NCBI RefSeq assembly: GCF_000186865.1
Contig: NW_008705564.1
Span: forward strand, 274,483 to 338,482
Source of the DNA: Aureococcus anophagefferens
Taxonomy: Eukaryota; Sar; Pelagophyceae; Pelagomonadales; Pelagomonadaceae
DNA length: 64,000 nucleotides
Direction: 5' to 3'
Below, one piece after another: positions 21,701 through 30,727 of this stretch. Each line of letters starts with the position of its first letter. Position 1 is the stretch's first letter. The notes below the pieces were generated by a model. It made no database searches. It saw only the letters and a program-made list of their open reading frames with translations, and was not told the DNA's origin. The position numbers and the translations under genes are program-made.

Positions 21701-23479
21701 GCGAACCGGAGCGGCTGCCGCCCGTGTCGCTGTCTGCCAAGATCGTCGCGACGATGCTTTGTCTCGGGGCGTTTTTAGGGCCCATGTTGTTTTTGTCCAT
21801 TTTCGCTTCTGCTGTTGGGAACGCGATGACGCGCGCCTGGTACGTACTTTTCGAACCAGGGTGACGTTATGGAGTTTCGGTTTAGGTACTTTTCCACGGT
21901 CTTCTTCGTGTTCATCGCCGTCTTCATCGTCGAGCCCTTTTCCGTTTTCGTGTTGAAGGTCGCCGTGCCCGCGTCGATCTACGAGAAGCTCCGCTGGATG
22001 CAGGACCCGACGGCGGTCACGCGGCACCACCGCTGCCCTTTGTTCGTGTCGCCCATCGAGATCCTGCCCGACGACGTCGCTGGTTGTTTCTCAAGATTGG
22101 GCGTCGATCCACCGGCGAGGCTCGTCGACGTCATGAAGGTGTCGCGGCAGGGTGCTCTGGACCCGCCGGACAAGGGCACGAGGTGCTTAGGCCACGCCCT
22201 CGCGCGAGTTCGGCACCTCGACAAGCCCGTGCACCTCACGCAGAAGGACGTCGAGTCCGCGCTTTTGAGCGAGACCGTCAAGAGTTTCCTGGCGGCCGAG
22301 GCGAAGCTGTGGGGCACGCGGGAGTTGGCGCGCGAGGAGAACGACGTGTGGTGGAAATCCGGGGAGGGGGCTTCCCTGCGAGATTGGCACGACCGCACGC
22401 TCTTCAAGGAGCCGCCCTACTATCTCATCTCGCTCGTTTCAGTGGCTTGTATTCTATTTTTGAATCCGGCGGTCCGCGGCTGCATCATCAAGCAGAGCAT
22501 GATCATGCTGGGCCTCGTGGTCTGCGGCTTCCCGACGCCGAGCACCGTGGAGGCCGTCTTGCTCAAGATGAACGACCACGTGCCGGGGATCATGCCCGTC
22601 TTGCTCGCCTGGTTCCTTGTGGTGTTGACCACGCTCATCACCATCGCGGCCTTCAAGGTCCGGTCCTGGCTCACGTTCGTCCGGCGGACGGCCGGGGAGG
22701 CGTCGCAACAGGTGGTGAAGACGGCCGGGGAGGCGTCGCAACACGTGGTGAAGCGCCTGAGTGCTTCCGGGAGTTCTGCTGGCGTCTCGTTGTTCACGGA
22801 CGATGACGGCAAGCACGACGCTCGCTCCGCGGCCGACCGGGACGAGGAGGCGAAATTCCCGAGCGTCGTTCTCCAGTTCGACGAACCGGAGCTCGGCCCG
22901 CCTCCGCCGCTCGTGCCCTGCCCGCCGCCCGGCGGCCGCGACGAGCCGGAGGTGGAGCACTTCTCGAAGTCCGACGAGGCCAAATCAGCTTCGGAGGAGG
23001 CTTTGACGGACGGAGACGGGTTGGAAATCGACCGCACGGGCGACGCCACGGACGAGGTCGGCGCGTTCGTCGTCAAGGACGAAGAGAACGTGGCCGCGGT
23101 GCTCGAGAAGGTTTTCGACGACGGCACGGTCGAGGAAGTGGAAGACATTGGAGCCCTGCGGTTGCGCCAGACGCTGTCGACGCATCGCTCTGTCTCGAGC
23201 TTGACTTTGGCCCACGACTGTGCGAACGACGAGGAGGAACACCGCGACGAGCTGACGTTGGTGAAGCGGTGCCTGGGAATGGTGGAGAAGCCCAAGATCA
23301 CGGCGGCGTTGGTATACGCGAAGCCCGGCCAGTTCGACAGGGAAGGTCCGTCGTCTCCGGCGGGTTTGGCCGCCGGGTCGCCGAAGTCGAGTCGGATGCA
23401 GAGCCGCTTGACGTCGAGCGCGAAGGGGCAGTGGTCCAAGGCGATGGGCGAGTTTCGCAAGATCCTCTTTCCCCAGTAG
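9785..23479 (+). CDS. giant LamG/REJ/GPS polycystin-like membrane receptor
   Basis: Eight exons by my reading: 9785-15533, 15590-15652, 15708-16307, 16363-16425, 16481-17587, 17652-20521, 20574-21839, 21886-23479. Corrected for one extra base at 14057 the joined length is 4,437 codons. Order: signal peptide (1-22); seven concanavalin/LamG-type repeats (~24-1515); Ser/Pro/Thr mucin-like linkers with three beta-sandwich modules (VNEYT-V-ACSDD); a long beta-rich REJ/PKD-like region (~1900-3250); a Cys-patterned GPS-like motif (TCVCAVVDDALDFS, ~3300); TM1 (LLYWTVFTMALGCFVVGVIG); EF-hand DTDGSGAIESYE (~3595); and further membrane segments in exons 7-8 with an acidic tail. Polycystin-1-type proteins are adhesion/mechanosensory receptors; I see no PLAT domain. 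Introns are 46-64 bp, GT-AG. The 17588 donor is my least certain. Confidence 0.7.
9857..14330 (+). repeat. seven tandem LamG-type repeats (about 600-660 bp each)
   Basis: Units begin near 9857, 10459, 11113, 11776, 12438, 13101 and 13744, each opening with L-[VI]-A-[YH]-Y-S-F-D-D-G and closing with SIDEVYVYSSALDAASIQVLY. WHHYC and the SFDGSDDYVEFP block recur in each. Units 3 and 5, and 6 and 7, are close to identical at the DNA level over long stretches, so the array has expanded or been homogenised recently. Confidence 0.85.
14051..14060 (+). other. single-base frameshift in LamG repeat 7
   Basis: Unit 6 reads GGATCGGTGGCAGCCCAG at 13406-13423; the matching place in unit 7 reads GGATCGGTGTGCAGCCCAG, with one extra T at 14057. 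The upstream frame then stops at 14105-14107, while the LamG frame resumes one base out of phase and runs on to 15533. This is either a sequencing/assembly error or a real inactivating change. Confidence 0.8.
14400..14640 (+). repeat. 60-bp minisatellite coding a Ser/Pro/Ala linker
   Basis: Four 60-bp units in register, each starting with a form of GAGCTCGACGCCGTCCGCCG and coding a 20-aa Ser/Pro/Ala/Thr block (SSTPSAAPSTSPSAAPSSSP). They form a mucin-like stalk between LamG repeat 7 and the first beta-sandwich module. A similar but less regular S-A-P-S region follows at 15060-15410. Confidence 0.85.
15391..16582 (+). repeat. duplicated exon-intron-exon-intron-exon module
   Basis: Copy 1 (about 15391-15812) and copy 2 (about 16165-16582) are nearly identical through coding and intron sequence. 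Each codes SVGTESTCVHGVECDVFW...GDAEVNEYT and contains two small introns (15534-15589 and 15653-15707; 16308-16362 and 16426-16480) around a 63-nt exon. Intron sequences differ by only a few bases, so the duplication carried the introns along. An older intron-free relative of the module lies at 14765-15045. Confidence 0.85.
16600..16745 (+). repeat. 15-bp minisatellite (A-P-S-T-A/T)
   Basis: Back-to-back GGCGCCTTCGACGGC units, six or so, then three ACCACGCCTTCGACG-type variants, coding A-P-S-T-A and T-P-S-T-T pentapeptides. This is an O-glycosylation-type Thr/Pro stalk in the receptor gene. Confidence 0.85.
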
Positions 23480-23598
23480 GATGGCTATTATTATTGTTGT
23501 ATTTTGGTTATCCGGAGACGCATCATTGCGGTGCGCTTGAGCTTCAACGTGAACCCCGGGCAAAGACGCAGGCTATGGACCGCTCGCACAGGGAAAAT

Positions 23599-23646
23599 GC
23601 TGCACTAAACTGCCGGTGAAACGCTGCGCTCAACTGCCGGTGAACG
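23599..23646 (+). repeat. 24-bp tandem duplication immediately before the XRN start codon
   Basis: Two units, 23599-23622 (GCTGCACTAAACTGCCGGTG...) and 23623-23646 (GCTGCGCTCAACTGCCGGTG...), differ at a few positions and end directly at ATG 23647, so they form the 5' leader or proximal promoter of the exonuclease gene. Confidence 0.7.
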
Positions 23647-25875
23647 ATGGGCATCAGCAACTTCCACACGTGGGTCGACGCGCGCTTCGACGCCGCGCAG
23701 GCCGTGGATCCCAAGGCCGTCATCGCCACGGACCACTTGCTCATCGACCTCAACTCGCTCGTCCACGGCGCGGCGCGCAAGGCCAAGAACGACCGCGAGG
23801 CCGTGAAGCGCTGCGTGCAGAAGCTCGACGGCCTGCTGCACCCCGCGCGGCCCGGCGCGACGTTCCGGCCGCGGCTGTCCGTCGGCCTGTTCAGCGATGG
23901 GCCCGCGCCGCTCGCGAAGCTCGTCACGCAGCGGAAGCGGCGCCTCGCGGGCCGCTGCGCGGCGCGGGCCGACGGCTGCGACGACGCGCCGCCCGGCGGC
24001 TTCGACTCGCTCGCGATCTCGCCGGGCACGGCGTTCCAGAGGGATCTCGCGGCCGCTTTAAAGGCGTGGGCGCGGAAGCGCGCGTCGTCGGCCGCCGGGT
24101 TCCCGGTGCGCGTCGTCGTGAGCGACAGCGACGTCGTCGGCGAGGGGGAGCTGAAGGCCATGGAGTACGTCGACGCGCTCGGGCCCGACGCGGACGTCGT
24201 CGTCTACGGCGGCGACGCGGACCTCGTGGCCATGGCCCTGTGCCGCCCGCCGCTCCGCGGCCGCCTGACGGTCGTCGACGAGGGCGGCCGCGCCGTCGAC
24301 GCCGCGCGGCTCGCGGCGCGCCTGTCGCGCGACGGCGGCGACGACGCGCCGCTGGATTTCGTCGTCCTGGCCATCGCCGCGGGCGGCAACGACTACCTCC
24401 CGCCGCTCGCCGTCTCGGCGGACGCGCTCTGGCGCGCGCGGTCGACGCGGCGGCGGCCGCTCTTCGCCGACGGCCGCGTCGACCGGCGCGCCCTCGGCGC
24501 CGCCGTCGCCGCCGCGGCGGCGGGCGGCGGCACGGGCGGCAAGGGCCGGGGGCGCGGGCGCGGCGGCAAGGGCCGCGGCGGCGGGACCGCGGCGCGGCGC
24601 GAGGAGGCGCTCGTCGAGGACCACCTCCTCGACGTCCGCGGCGACGACGGGTCGCCGGCGGCGCCGCGGAGCGTCCAGGCGTCGCTCGCGGACGTCGCCG
24701 ACGGCGTCGTCGTTCGCGTCTTCCCGCCGCGCGACTTCGGGGACGTCGCGTCGGGAGCCGAGGCGCTCCGCTACCGCGTCGCCGTCAAGGACGGCGCGCG
24801 CTGGGTCGTCGCCGAGGCCTACGCCGACGGCGCGCCCTTGGCGGACGTGCCCCTCGCGGCGCTCTCGGCGAAGGCGGGCGTCCTCGTTCGCGCCGGCGCC
24901 GGCGCCGGCGACGTCGCCGTGCGCGCCGACTGCCGCCGCGACGCACCGGACGCGCCCTGGGGCCGCGGGCGGATCGCCAAGGTCCGCCGCGACAAGGCGT
25001 ACTTGTTGGAGATGTGCCCGAAGGGCGCCGCCTGCCCGAAGAAGCGCGACTGCCCGCACGCGCACGACCCGGCGGAGCTCGCGAGGCACATGGCCGACGA
25101 CGGCGACGGCTGCCCGGTCGTCGTCGAGGACGTCGCCGCGGGGCCGCGGCGCGCGGCGCCGGGCACGCTCGACGCGGCCTGCGCCTGGGACGCGCACGAG
25201 TGGCTCGCGACGCTGGAGTGGGTCGTGTCCATGTACCGACGAGGCCGCTGCGTGGACTTTCGCCTGCGCTACGCCGGCCTCGCGGCGCCGCCGCCGGACG
25301 TGCTCGTGGCCGCGTGCGCCGACGGGGACGCCGCGGTCTCGGAGCCCGCGCGGCGGCCGTCGCTCGCGCCGCACGCGTGCCTGGCCGCCCTGCTCCCGGG
25401 CCGGAGCGCCGCGCGGCTGCTGCCCGAGCCGCTGCGGACCATGCTCGACGACGGCTCTCCCGTCGCGCGCCAGTGGTGGGGCTGCCCGCCCGTCGTCGAC
25501 GTCGACGCCATCGAGGCGGAGATCGCGCGGAGGCGCGGCGGCGCGCCGCCGCAGCGCGTCGCGCTCTTCGACCGCGGCGGCGAGGAGCGCGTGCTGGCCA
25601 TGGCCGACGGCGCGGTCCTCTACCCGGCCGAGCCCGCGCGCGGCAAGGCCGGCGGCGCGACCGTCGGCGGCCGCGCCGCGGGCGCGTTCCAGCCGGAGCG
25701 GCGCCTCGACGCGCGCGCGCGGACCTTCCGGCCCGCCGCCGCGGACCGGCCGCCGCCGGCGCCGTCGGCCGGTCGCGGCAAGGGCAAGGGCAAGGGCGGC
25801 AAAGGCCGCGGGCGAGGCCGGGGCGGCCGGGGCCGCGGCGCCCGAGGCGCGAGCCCCCCGAAACCGCCGGGCTAA
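23647..25875 (+). CDS. compact XRN-family 5'-3' exoribonuclease with inserted CCCH zinc finger
   Basis: 742 aa, intronless. The N-terminus MGISNFHTWVDARF is the XRN start. Acidic catalytic motifs follow: DLNSLVHG (~36), SDSDVVGEGELKAMEY (~160, family E-V-P-G-E-G-E-H-K), VVYGGDADLVAMAL (~185) and AGGNDYLPPL (~245). The XRN C-terminal core is present (LEWVVSMYRRG, LAALLPGRSAARLLP, DDGSPVARQWWG). Between them lie a Gly/Arg/Lys linker, a basic beta region and a C-x5-C-x5-C-x3-H finger (CPKGAACPKKRDCPHAH, ~459), not part of standard XRN1/XRN2. The tail is RGG/KG-rich. XRN enzymes degrade decapped RNA processively. It converges with the MFS gene; stops are 6 bp apart. Confidence 0.82.
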   Translation: MGISNFHTWVDARFDAAQAVDPKAVIATDHLLIDLNSLVHGAARKAKNDREAVKRCVQKLDGLLHPARPGATFRPRLSVGLFSDGPAPLAKLVTQRKRRLAGRCAARADGCDDAPPGGFDSLAISPGTAFQRDLAAALKAWARKRASSAAGFPVRVVVSDSDVVGEGELKAMEYVDALGPDADVVVYGGDADLVAMALCRPPLRGRLTVVDEGGRAVDAARLAARLSRDGGDDAPLDFVVLAIAAGGNDYLPPLAVSADALWRARSTRRRPLFADGRVDRRALGAAVAAAAAGGGTGGKGRGRGRGGKGRGGGTAARREEALVEDHLLDVRGDDGSPAAPRSVQASLADVADGVVVRVFPPRDFGDVASGAEALRYRVAVKDGARWVVAEAYADGAPLADVPLAALSAKAGVLVRAGAGAGDVAVRADCRRDAPDAPWGRGRIAKVRRDKAYLLEMCPKGAACPKKRDCPHAHDPAELARHMADDGDGCPVVVEDVAAGPRRAAPGTLDAACAWDAHEWLATLEWVVSMYRRGRCVDFRLRYAGLAAPPPDVLVAACADGDAAVSEPARRPSLAPHACLAALLPGRSAARLLPEPLRTMLDDGSPVARQWWGCPPVVDVDAIEAEIARRRGGAPPQRVALFDRGGEERVLAMADGAVLYPAEPARGKAGGATVGGRAAGAFQPERRLDARARTFRPAAADRPPPAPSAGRGKGKGKGGKGRGRGRGGRGRGARGASPPKPPG

Positions 25876-25881
25876 CACGAC

Positions 25882-27321
25882 TTAGCGACGGTCGTCGGTC
25901 TCGAGGACCGCGGACGCGATCCGCGGCGCCTCGTCCAGCGCGTCGAGGAGCGGGTCGGCCAGGGACGACGCGCGGTCGATGCTCTTCCGCGGGGCGATGT
26001 CCGCGCCGTAAAACGTGTACACGAACGCCGCGGCCGCGGGCGAGACGACGACGAGGCCGATGCCGAAGACGGCGACCCAGCCCGAGTGCGTGCTGAAGCG
26101 GCGGAGGAGCGCCGCCGCGGCGATGGGCACCACGATGCCGGGCACGGTCGCGAGCATGTTCGACACGGCGTAGAACAGCCCCGGGTCCGCGTTCGCGAGC
26201 TCGAGGAAGATCGCGCAGACGCCGAGGCCCACGCCGACGTAGCACAGGGCGCCCAGGTTCAGGCAGGCGATGGCGACGCCCGGCGCCGCGGGCGCGAGGA
26301 GCGCGGCGAGGAAGAGGAACGTCGCCGAGACGACGCTGCCGACGACCTGGCAGACGACGCGGACGTCGGCGCGCCGGTGGCCCCGGGCGATGGCGGCGTC
26401 GCAGGCCCGGCCGCCGACGAGCAGGCCGAGGCCGATGAGCACGTAGGGCGTCGCGACGACGAGCGACGCCTTGGCGCCCTCGAGGCCCAGCGCCTCTTCC
26501 GCGAACGTCGGCAGCTCCGTCAAGAGCAGGTACGAGAGCCAGGCGGACGCCGCGTGGTTGCAGTAGATGACGAGCTGCACGCGCCCGAAGAGGAGGGACC
26601 GCCAGTCGACGGGCGCGGCCGCCGCGGCCGACGCGCTCGAGGCCGCCCGGTCCCGGGCCGCCGCCGGCGCCGCGGGCACGAGCGCCACAAACAGGAGGGA
26701 CCAGGCGAGCCCCGCGAGCGCGGGCAGGAAGAAGACGAGCTGGACGCCGCCGACGCGGAGTTTGGGACCGAGGGGGAGCCGCGCCCGCAGGATCAGCTCC
26801 GAGCCGGCGAGGCCGAGCAGCGCGCCGCCGTTCTCGCCGATGGACTTGGCGACGCCGATCGCGCGCGAGATCTCCGCGGGCTCCGCCCACTGGTTCACGA
26901 GCGCGTAGGTGCAGGGGAAGGTCGCGGCCTGCGCGAAGCCCGTGGCGACGCGGAAGGCGCAGACCGCGGCCCCGGACCGCAGGCTGCAGCCGACGGCGAG
27001 CGTCGCCGCGGACGAGATCGCGACGGAGGACGCGAGCGCGGACCGCGGCGAGATCCTCGACGCGAGGCGGCTCCAGGGGACCTGGCACGGCATGTAGCCC
27101 ACGAAGAACGCCGACAGGCTCAGGGCCGCCCAGGGCCCGCGCCAGTCGTAGCGCTCCGGGGCGAGCGTCACGGCGACGCTGATGGACGCGCGGATCCAGT
27201 ACTGGACGGCGATGCCGCAGCCCACGAGCGCGAAGACCCGGTAGCGCGCCGCCCGGGACGGCACGTCCTTGCGGTCGTCGCCGTTCAGGGCCAGCCCGGG
27301 TGCCATTTCGGGGCAGCACAT
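25882..27321 (-). CDS. MFS transporter, SLC17/organic-anion type
   Basis: 479 aa from ATG 27321 (MAPGLA, five codons in, is equally good). About twelve hydrophobic helices. The segment SAFFVGYMPCQVPWSRLASRISPRSAL matches the SLC17/ACS pattern (F-x-x-G-Y-x-x-x-Q-x-P-x-G-x-L-A), and FRVATGFAQAATFPCTYALVNQWAEPAEISRAIGVAKSIGENGGAL matches the helix-4/5 region of sialin, vesicular glutamate and plant ANTR phosphate carriers. Substrates of the family are organic anions or phosphate; which applies here, and which membrane, cannot be told. The C-terminus is a short hydrophilic tail (SLADPLLDALDEAPR). Confidence 0.8.
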   Translation of the reverse strand: MCCPEMAPGLALNGDDRKDVPSRAARYRVFALVGCGIAVQYWIRASISVAVTLAPERYDWRGPWAALSLSAFFVGYMPCQVPWSRLASRISPRSALASSVAISSAATLAVGCSLRSGAAVCAFRVATGFAQAATFPCTYALVNQWAEPAEISRAIGVAKSIGENGGALLGLAGSELILRARLPLGPKLRVGGVQLVFFLPALAGLAWSLLFVALVPAAPAAARDRAASSASAAAAAPVDWRSLLFGRVQLVIYCNHAASAWLSYLLLTELPTFAEEALGLEGAKASLVVATPYVLIGLGLLVGGRACDAAIARGHRRADVRVVCQVVGSVVSATFLFLAALLAPAAPGVAIACLNLGALCYVGVGLGVCAIFLELANADPGLFYAVSNMLATVPGIVVPIAAAALLRRFSTHSGWVAVFGIGLVVVSPAAAAFVYTFYGADIAPRKSIDRASSLADPLLDALDEAPRIASAVLETDDRR

Positions 27322-27423
27322 CGCGCTCCGAGAGCTTCAACGAGAAGATAACGAGATTCGAAACGCTCGTGTTTGAAGTCCGCGATGGCGAGGCAGCCCG
27401 CGAGGTGACGACGCTCCGCTGCG

Positions 27424-29202
27424 ATGGAGCCCGTCTTCGCTCCGGCGCGCGACGCCGAGTCGCCGCGGATCATCGACCTCAGCGACGATTTGAAGCGCGC
27501 CGCCGCGGGTTCGCCCGGCGTCGAGCGGAAGATTTTGCTCCAGTGCGACGACACGGCCGAGGCGGCGCTCCTCGCCGCGGAGCTCGAGGCCATCGAGGCG
27601 GAGCGCCGCGCGTCGTTCCACGACTACTCGAGCCTCCTCGCGGAGGGCACGGTCCGCGAGGGCGAGTGGTACAGCGACGGCCTCGTCCGGGGCCCGCGGC
27701 TGCGCGGGCGCGACGCGACGACGCTGCCCATGGCCGAGCTCTTCAACAGCGTCGCCTTCGCCAACGCCTTCTCCGTGTCCAAGGTCGCCTACTACCTCGT
27801 CGTCGAGCGCGACGTCGTCCAGTACCTCCTCTACTTCTCCGCCTTCTGGACCGCGTGGACGCTGAGCGCCGAGCGCGCGGCGGCGTCCACCCACGAGCGA
27901 CGCCGGCCGGGCCATGGATGCAGCGTTTTGTAGGTACGCGGCGCGCTACAACGACACGGATCTGGTCCACAAAGCGTTCTGGGCCGCGTACGGCGCCCTG
28001 CAGTGTCTGAGAGTGCATCTTGTCGCCGTATTTGAGTTATGTTAATTCGAGCAGGCGCGTGCGTCGTCGGCATGCTCATGCACACGGGCGGCGGCGTCCG
28101 CGGGCCGAACGCGGGCTGGTTCTGCGGCTGCAACGCCGCCATCGCGCTGCTCGTCTGCGCCATGCACGCGCGCGTCTTCGCCAGCTTCGTGCACCGGCGC
28201 CTCCGCGCGGCGGCGACGGGCGACGCGGCGGCGCGCCGCGAGGCGACGACCGTCGCGCGGTCCGCGGCGTTCCACGGCGCCGTCTACGTCGCGATGGCCG
28301 CGGCCTGGGCGACGGCCGCGCGGAGCGAGCGCGCGCGCGTCGCGGCCTGGACGCTGGCCGTGCTCCTCGAGCCCGTCGGCGAGGTCGCCTACGCGTGGGC
28401 CGCGGGCGGCGACGGCCTCGTGCCCGTGTCCGAGCGCTACCTCGTGCACAAGTTCGAGTCCATCTTGGTCATGCAGCTCTCCGTCAACATCATCACGGCC
28501 GCCGCGGCCGTCGACCCGTCGAAATTTCCCGCGCGGCAGCGGACCACGCTCCGCGTCGCGGCGCTGGCGTCGTACGCGCACTTCGTCAACTTCAAGCTCC
28601 TCGGCGTCGACGTCGACTCCGGCGCGCGCCTGCGGGACCCGTTCCTTTTCCGCCAGTCGCCGAGCCGCATCCTCTACCGGCTCCAGCAGCCCGTCTTGAT
28701 CTGCTTCATCAACGCGGCCGCGGCGGGCATGGCGCGGCTCGTCGCGAGGCCCGTCGCCAAGGTCCCCGACGCGGACCTGCTGTTCGCGCGGCGCGTGGCC
28801 TGCGTCGCGTCCGCGGCGTTCTACGTCGGCCTGCTCGTCCAGCGCGCGCTCCAGGAGAAGCACGACGGGCCCTGGAGCCTCGAGTCGCTCGCGTCGATGA
28901 AGGCCGGCGTCCGCCGGGGCCAGGCCGTCGTCACGGGCGTCGTCGCGGGCTGCACGGCGTTCCTGCCGGACCTCATCGTCCTCGGGTGTTCCGGGCGCGA
29001 CCTGCGTGCCTACAAGGCGGCGCGGACCATCTCCTGGCTCGCGGGCCTGTCGTCGGTCCTCGTCGCGACGCATCTCGCGGACATCGCGCTGGAGGCGCGC
29101 CACGTCGCCAAGCACAAGCGGCGGGTCGAGCAGCTCGACCGCCGCCAGAGCTCCCTGACCGCGTCGTCGTCGTCGGTGGGCACGCCGCCGGGCCTCGGCT
29201 AA
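27424..29202 (+). CDS. LtrA-like multi-pass membrane protein
   Basis: 549 aa in three exons: 27424-27854, 27934-28004, 28055-29202. The introns are 79 bp (GTGGAC...TAG) and 50 bp (GTCTGA...CAG), and the exon lengths sum to exactly 550 codons. LtrA family order is visible: MAELFNSVAFANAFSVSK (family E-L-F-F-D-L-V-F-V), FWTAYAARYNDTDLVHKAFW across the first intron (family W-x-Y-A-x-R-x-D-T-D), then ERYLVHKFESILVMQLSVNIIT (family E-R-x-x-L-x-I-I-x-L-G-E). Eight or more hydrophobic segments. LtrA was named for bacterial low-temperature growth; biochemical function is unknown. The tail is basic then Ser-rich. Confidence 0.65.
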
Positions 29203-29210
29203 GCGCGCTT

Positions 29211-30704
29211 TTACGGGCCCGCCTCCAGGGCGAGGAGCGCGGCGAGGACCGCCGCGGGCGTCGCGCGCGCGGCGACGTCCGGCGCGAGCGCGGCGTCGGC
29301 GACGGCGAGGAGCCGTCGCTTCGTCGCCGCGTCGCCGACGACGCGCGTGCCGAGCTCGGCGATGAGCACGCCGAGCGCGCGCGCCTCGACCTTGGCGAAG
29401 AGGTCGCGGCGCTCCTTCTCTACGTGGCCGTAGAAGAAGGACGCGCCGAAGTCGCCGAGCTTCACGAGGCGCGACGCGTCGTGGACGAGCGTGTTGTGGC
29501 CGTAGACGTCGCCGTGGGCGACGCCGCGGTCGTGGAGGTACGCTACGGCGCGCGACACGGACACGGCGACGTTCAAAGCAAAGGCCGCGGAGAAGCGCTC
29601 GCCCGGCGCGTAGCGGTCGCGCGTGACCTCGACGATCGTCGGCGGCTGCGCGAGATCCCGCGCGCCGGCGGGGAGCCGCTCCATGAGCACCGCGGGCGGG
29701 TCCCTCACGAGCGCGAGCGCGCGGATGAGCGACGCCGGCTGCGCCGCCGCGCCGCCGAGCGCCGCGTGCACGCCGAGCTCGTCCTCGGCCCGGCCGTCGC
29801 TCGATTTGAGCGCGAGCCGCTTGAGCGCGCCGGGCGCGCCGCGCCAGGTCACGGCGGACACCTCGCCCGACGCGCCTTTTCCGAGCACCTCGGCGCCGGC
29901 GACGTCGACGTCGGCCAGGGAGATCGCGGGCGCGGCGGCCGCGTCCACGGGCGGCGCGCCGAGCAGGCGCGCGTTCCCCGCCAGCGCGATCCACGCGAGG
30001 GACGGCAGCGACAGCACGGCCGCGGGCAGCGCCGCCAGATCGTTGTTCGCGAGGCGCAGCAACTCGAGCGCCGCGAGGTTCTTCGCCGGCGTCGTCCCGC
30101 CCGTGAATTCGACGAGCCGGTTGTTCGCGAGCATGAGCTTGCGGACGGTACCGAACTTGGCGTAGGCCGCGTCGTCGATGGCCGCGATCGCGTTGTCCGT
30201 GAAGATGACGTGCACGAGGTTCGGCGGGAGCCGCGCGCCCTCGAGCGCGAGCAGGCCGTTCGATCGAAGCCCCAACCGCGTGAGCGACGGCACCTTGGCG
30301 AGCACGGCGGGCACCCGGGTCATGCGCCGCGACCCCAGGATGAAGAGGATCTCGAGCCTGTCGAGCTCGGCGACGGACCGCGGCAGATCGACGAGGTCGT
30401 TCCGCGCGAGGTCGAGCTTCTCCAGGGAGACGCACGCGCCGATGGCCTCCGGGAGCGCCGTGAGGCCGCAGCCCGCGAGCGACAGCTCGCGCAGCGTCGA
30501 GAGGCGCGGCGCCCAGGCCGGATTGGTCAGCACGTCGCAGGGCGGCTTGTCGTCGGCCGTGGACGTCGCGGCGCCCGCGGGGCGCCGCGTCGTGCGGTAG
30601 GCGATGTAGGCCAGCGTCAAGCAGGCTCCCACAGCTTTCGCGAGCAGGCCGTGCTTCAGGTAGAGCACGCGCAGGCGCGTGAGGAGTCCCGGGCGCGCCA
30701 TCAT
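29211..30704 (-). CDS. leucine-rich-repeat protein kinase with N-terminal membrane anchor
   Basis: 497 aa. Residues ~20-40 are hydrophobic (AVGACLTLAYIAY). Residues ~65-270 hold about eight LRRs (L-x-E-L-x-L-x-x-C-x-L-x-x-L-P, then L-x-K-L-D-L-x-x-N-x-L). The kinase-like domain (~275-495) has GKGASGEVSAV (P-loop), an A-L-K-R-L lysine region, YLHDRGVAHGDVYGHNTLV (catalytic loop with Asp and Asn kept but HRD changed to HGD), and KLGDFGAS (metal-binding DFG). So it is an RD-minus kinase with plausible activity. No signal peptide precedes the TM segment. Convergent with the LtrA-like gene (8 bp apart) and divergent from TMEM65 (ATGs 23 bp apart). Confidence 0.75.
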   Translation of the reverse strand: MMARPGLLTRLRVLYLKHGLLAKAVGACLTLAYIAYRTTRRPAGAATSTADDKPPCDVLTNPAWAPRLSTLRELSLAGCGLTALPEAIGACVSLEKLDLARNDLVDLPRSVAELDRLEILFILGSRRMTRVPAVLAKVPSLTRLGLRSNGLLALEGARLPPNLVHVIFTDNAIAAIDDAAYAKFGTVRKLMLANNRLVEFTGGTTPAKNLAALELLRLANNDLAALPAAVLSLPSLAWIALAGNARLLGAPPVDAAAAPAISLADVDVAGAEVLGKGASGEVSAVTWRGAPGALKRLALKSSDGRAEDELGVHAALGGAAAQPASLIRALALVRDPPAVLMERLPAGARDLAQPPTIVEVTRDRYAPGERFSAAFALNVAVSVSRAVAYLHDRGVAHGDVYGHNTLVHDASRLVKLGDFGASFFYGHVEKERRDLFAKVEARALGVLIAELGTRVVGDAATKRRLLAVADAALAPDVAARATPAAVLAALLALEAGP

Positions 30705-30727
30705 GCTCAGTGGCAGATCGGTTGCCG

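Noticed and set aside
24058..25878. 606-aa open frame antisense to the XRN gene
   Set aside because: Arg/Ala/Val-rich, no motifs; a product of high-GC third positions. The sense frame carries complete XRN motifs.
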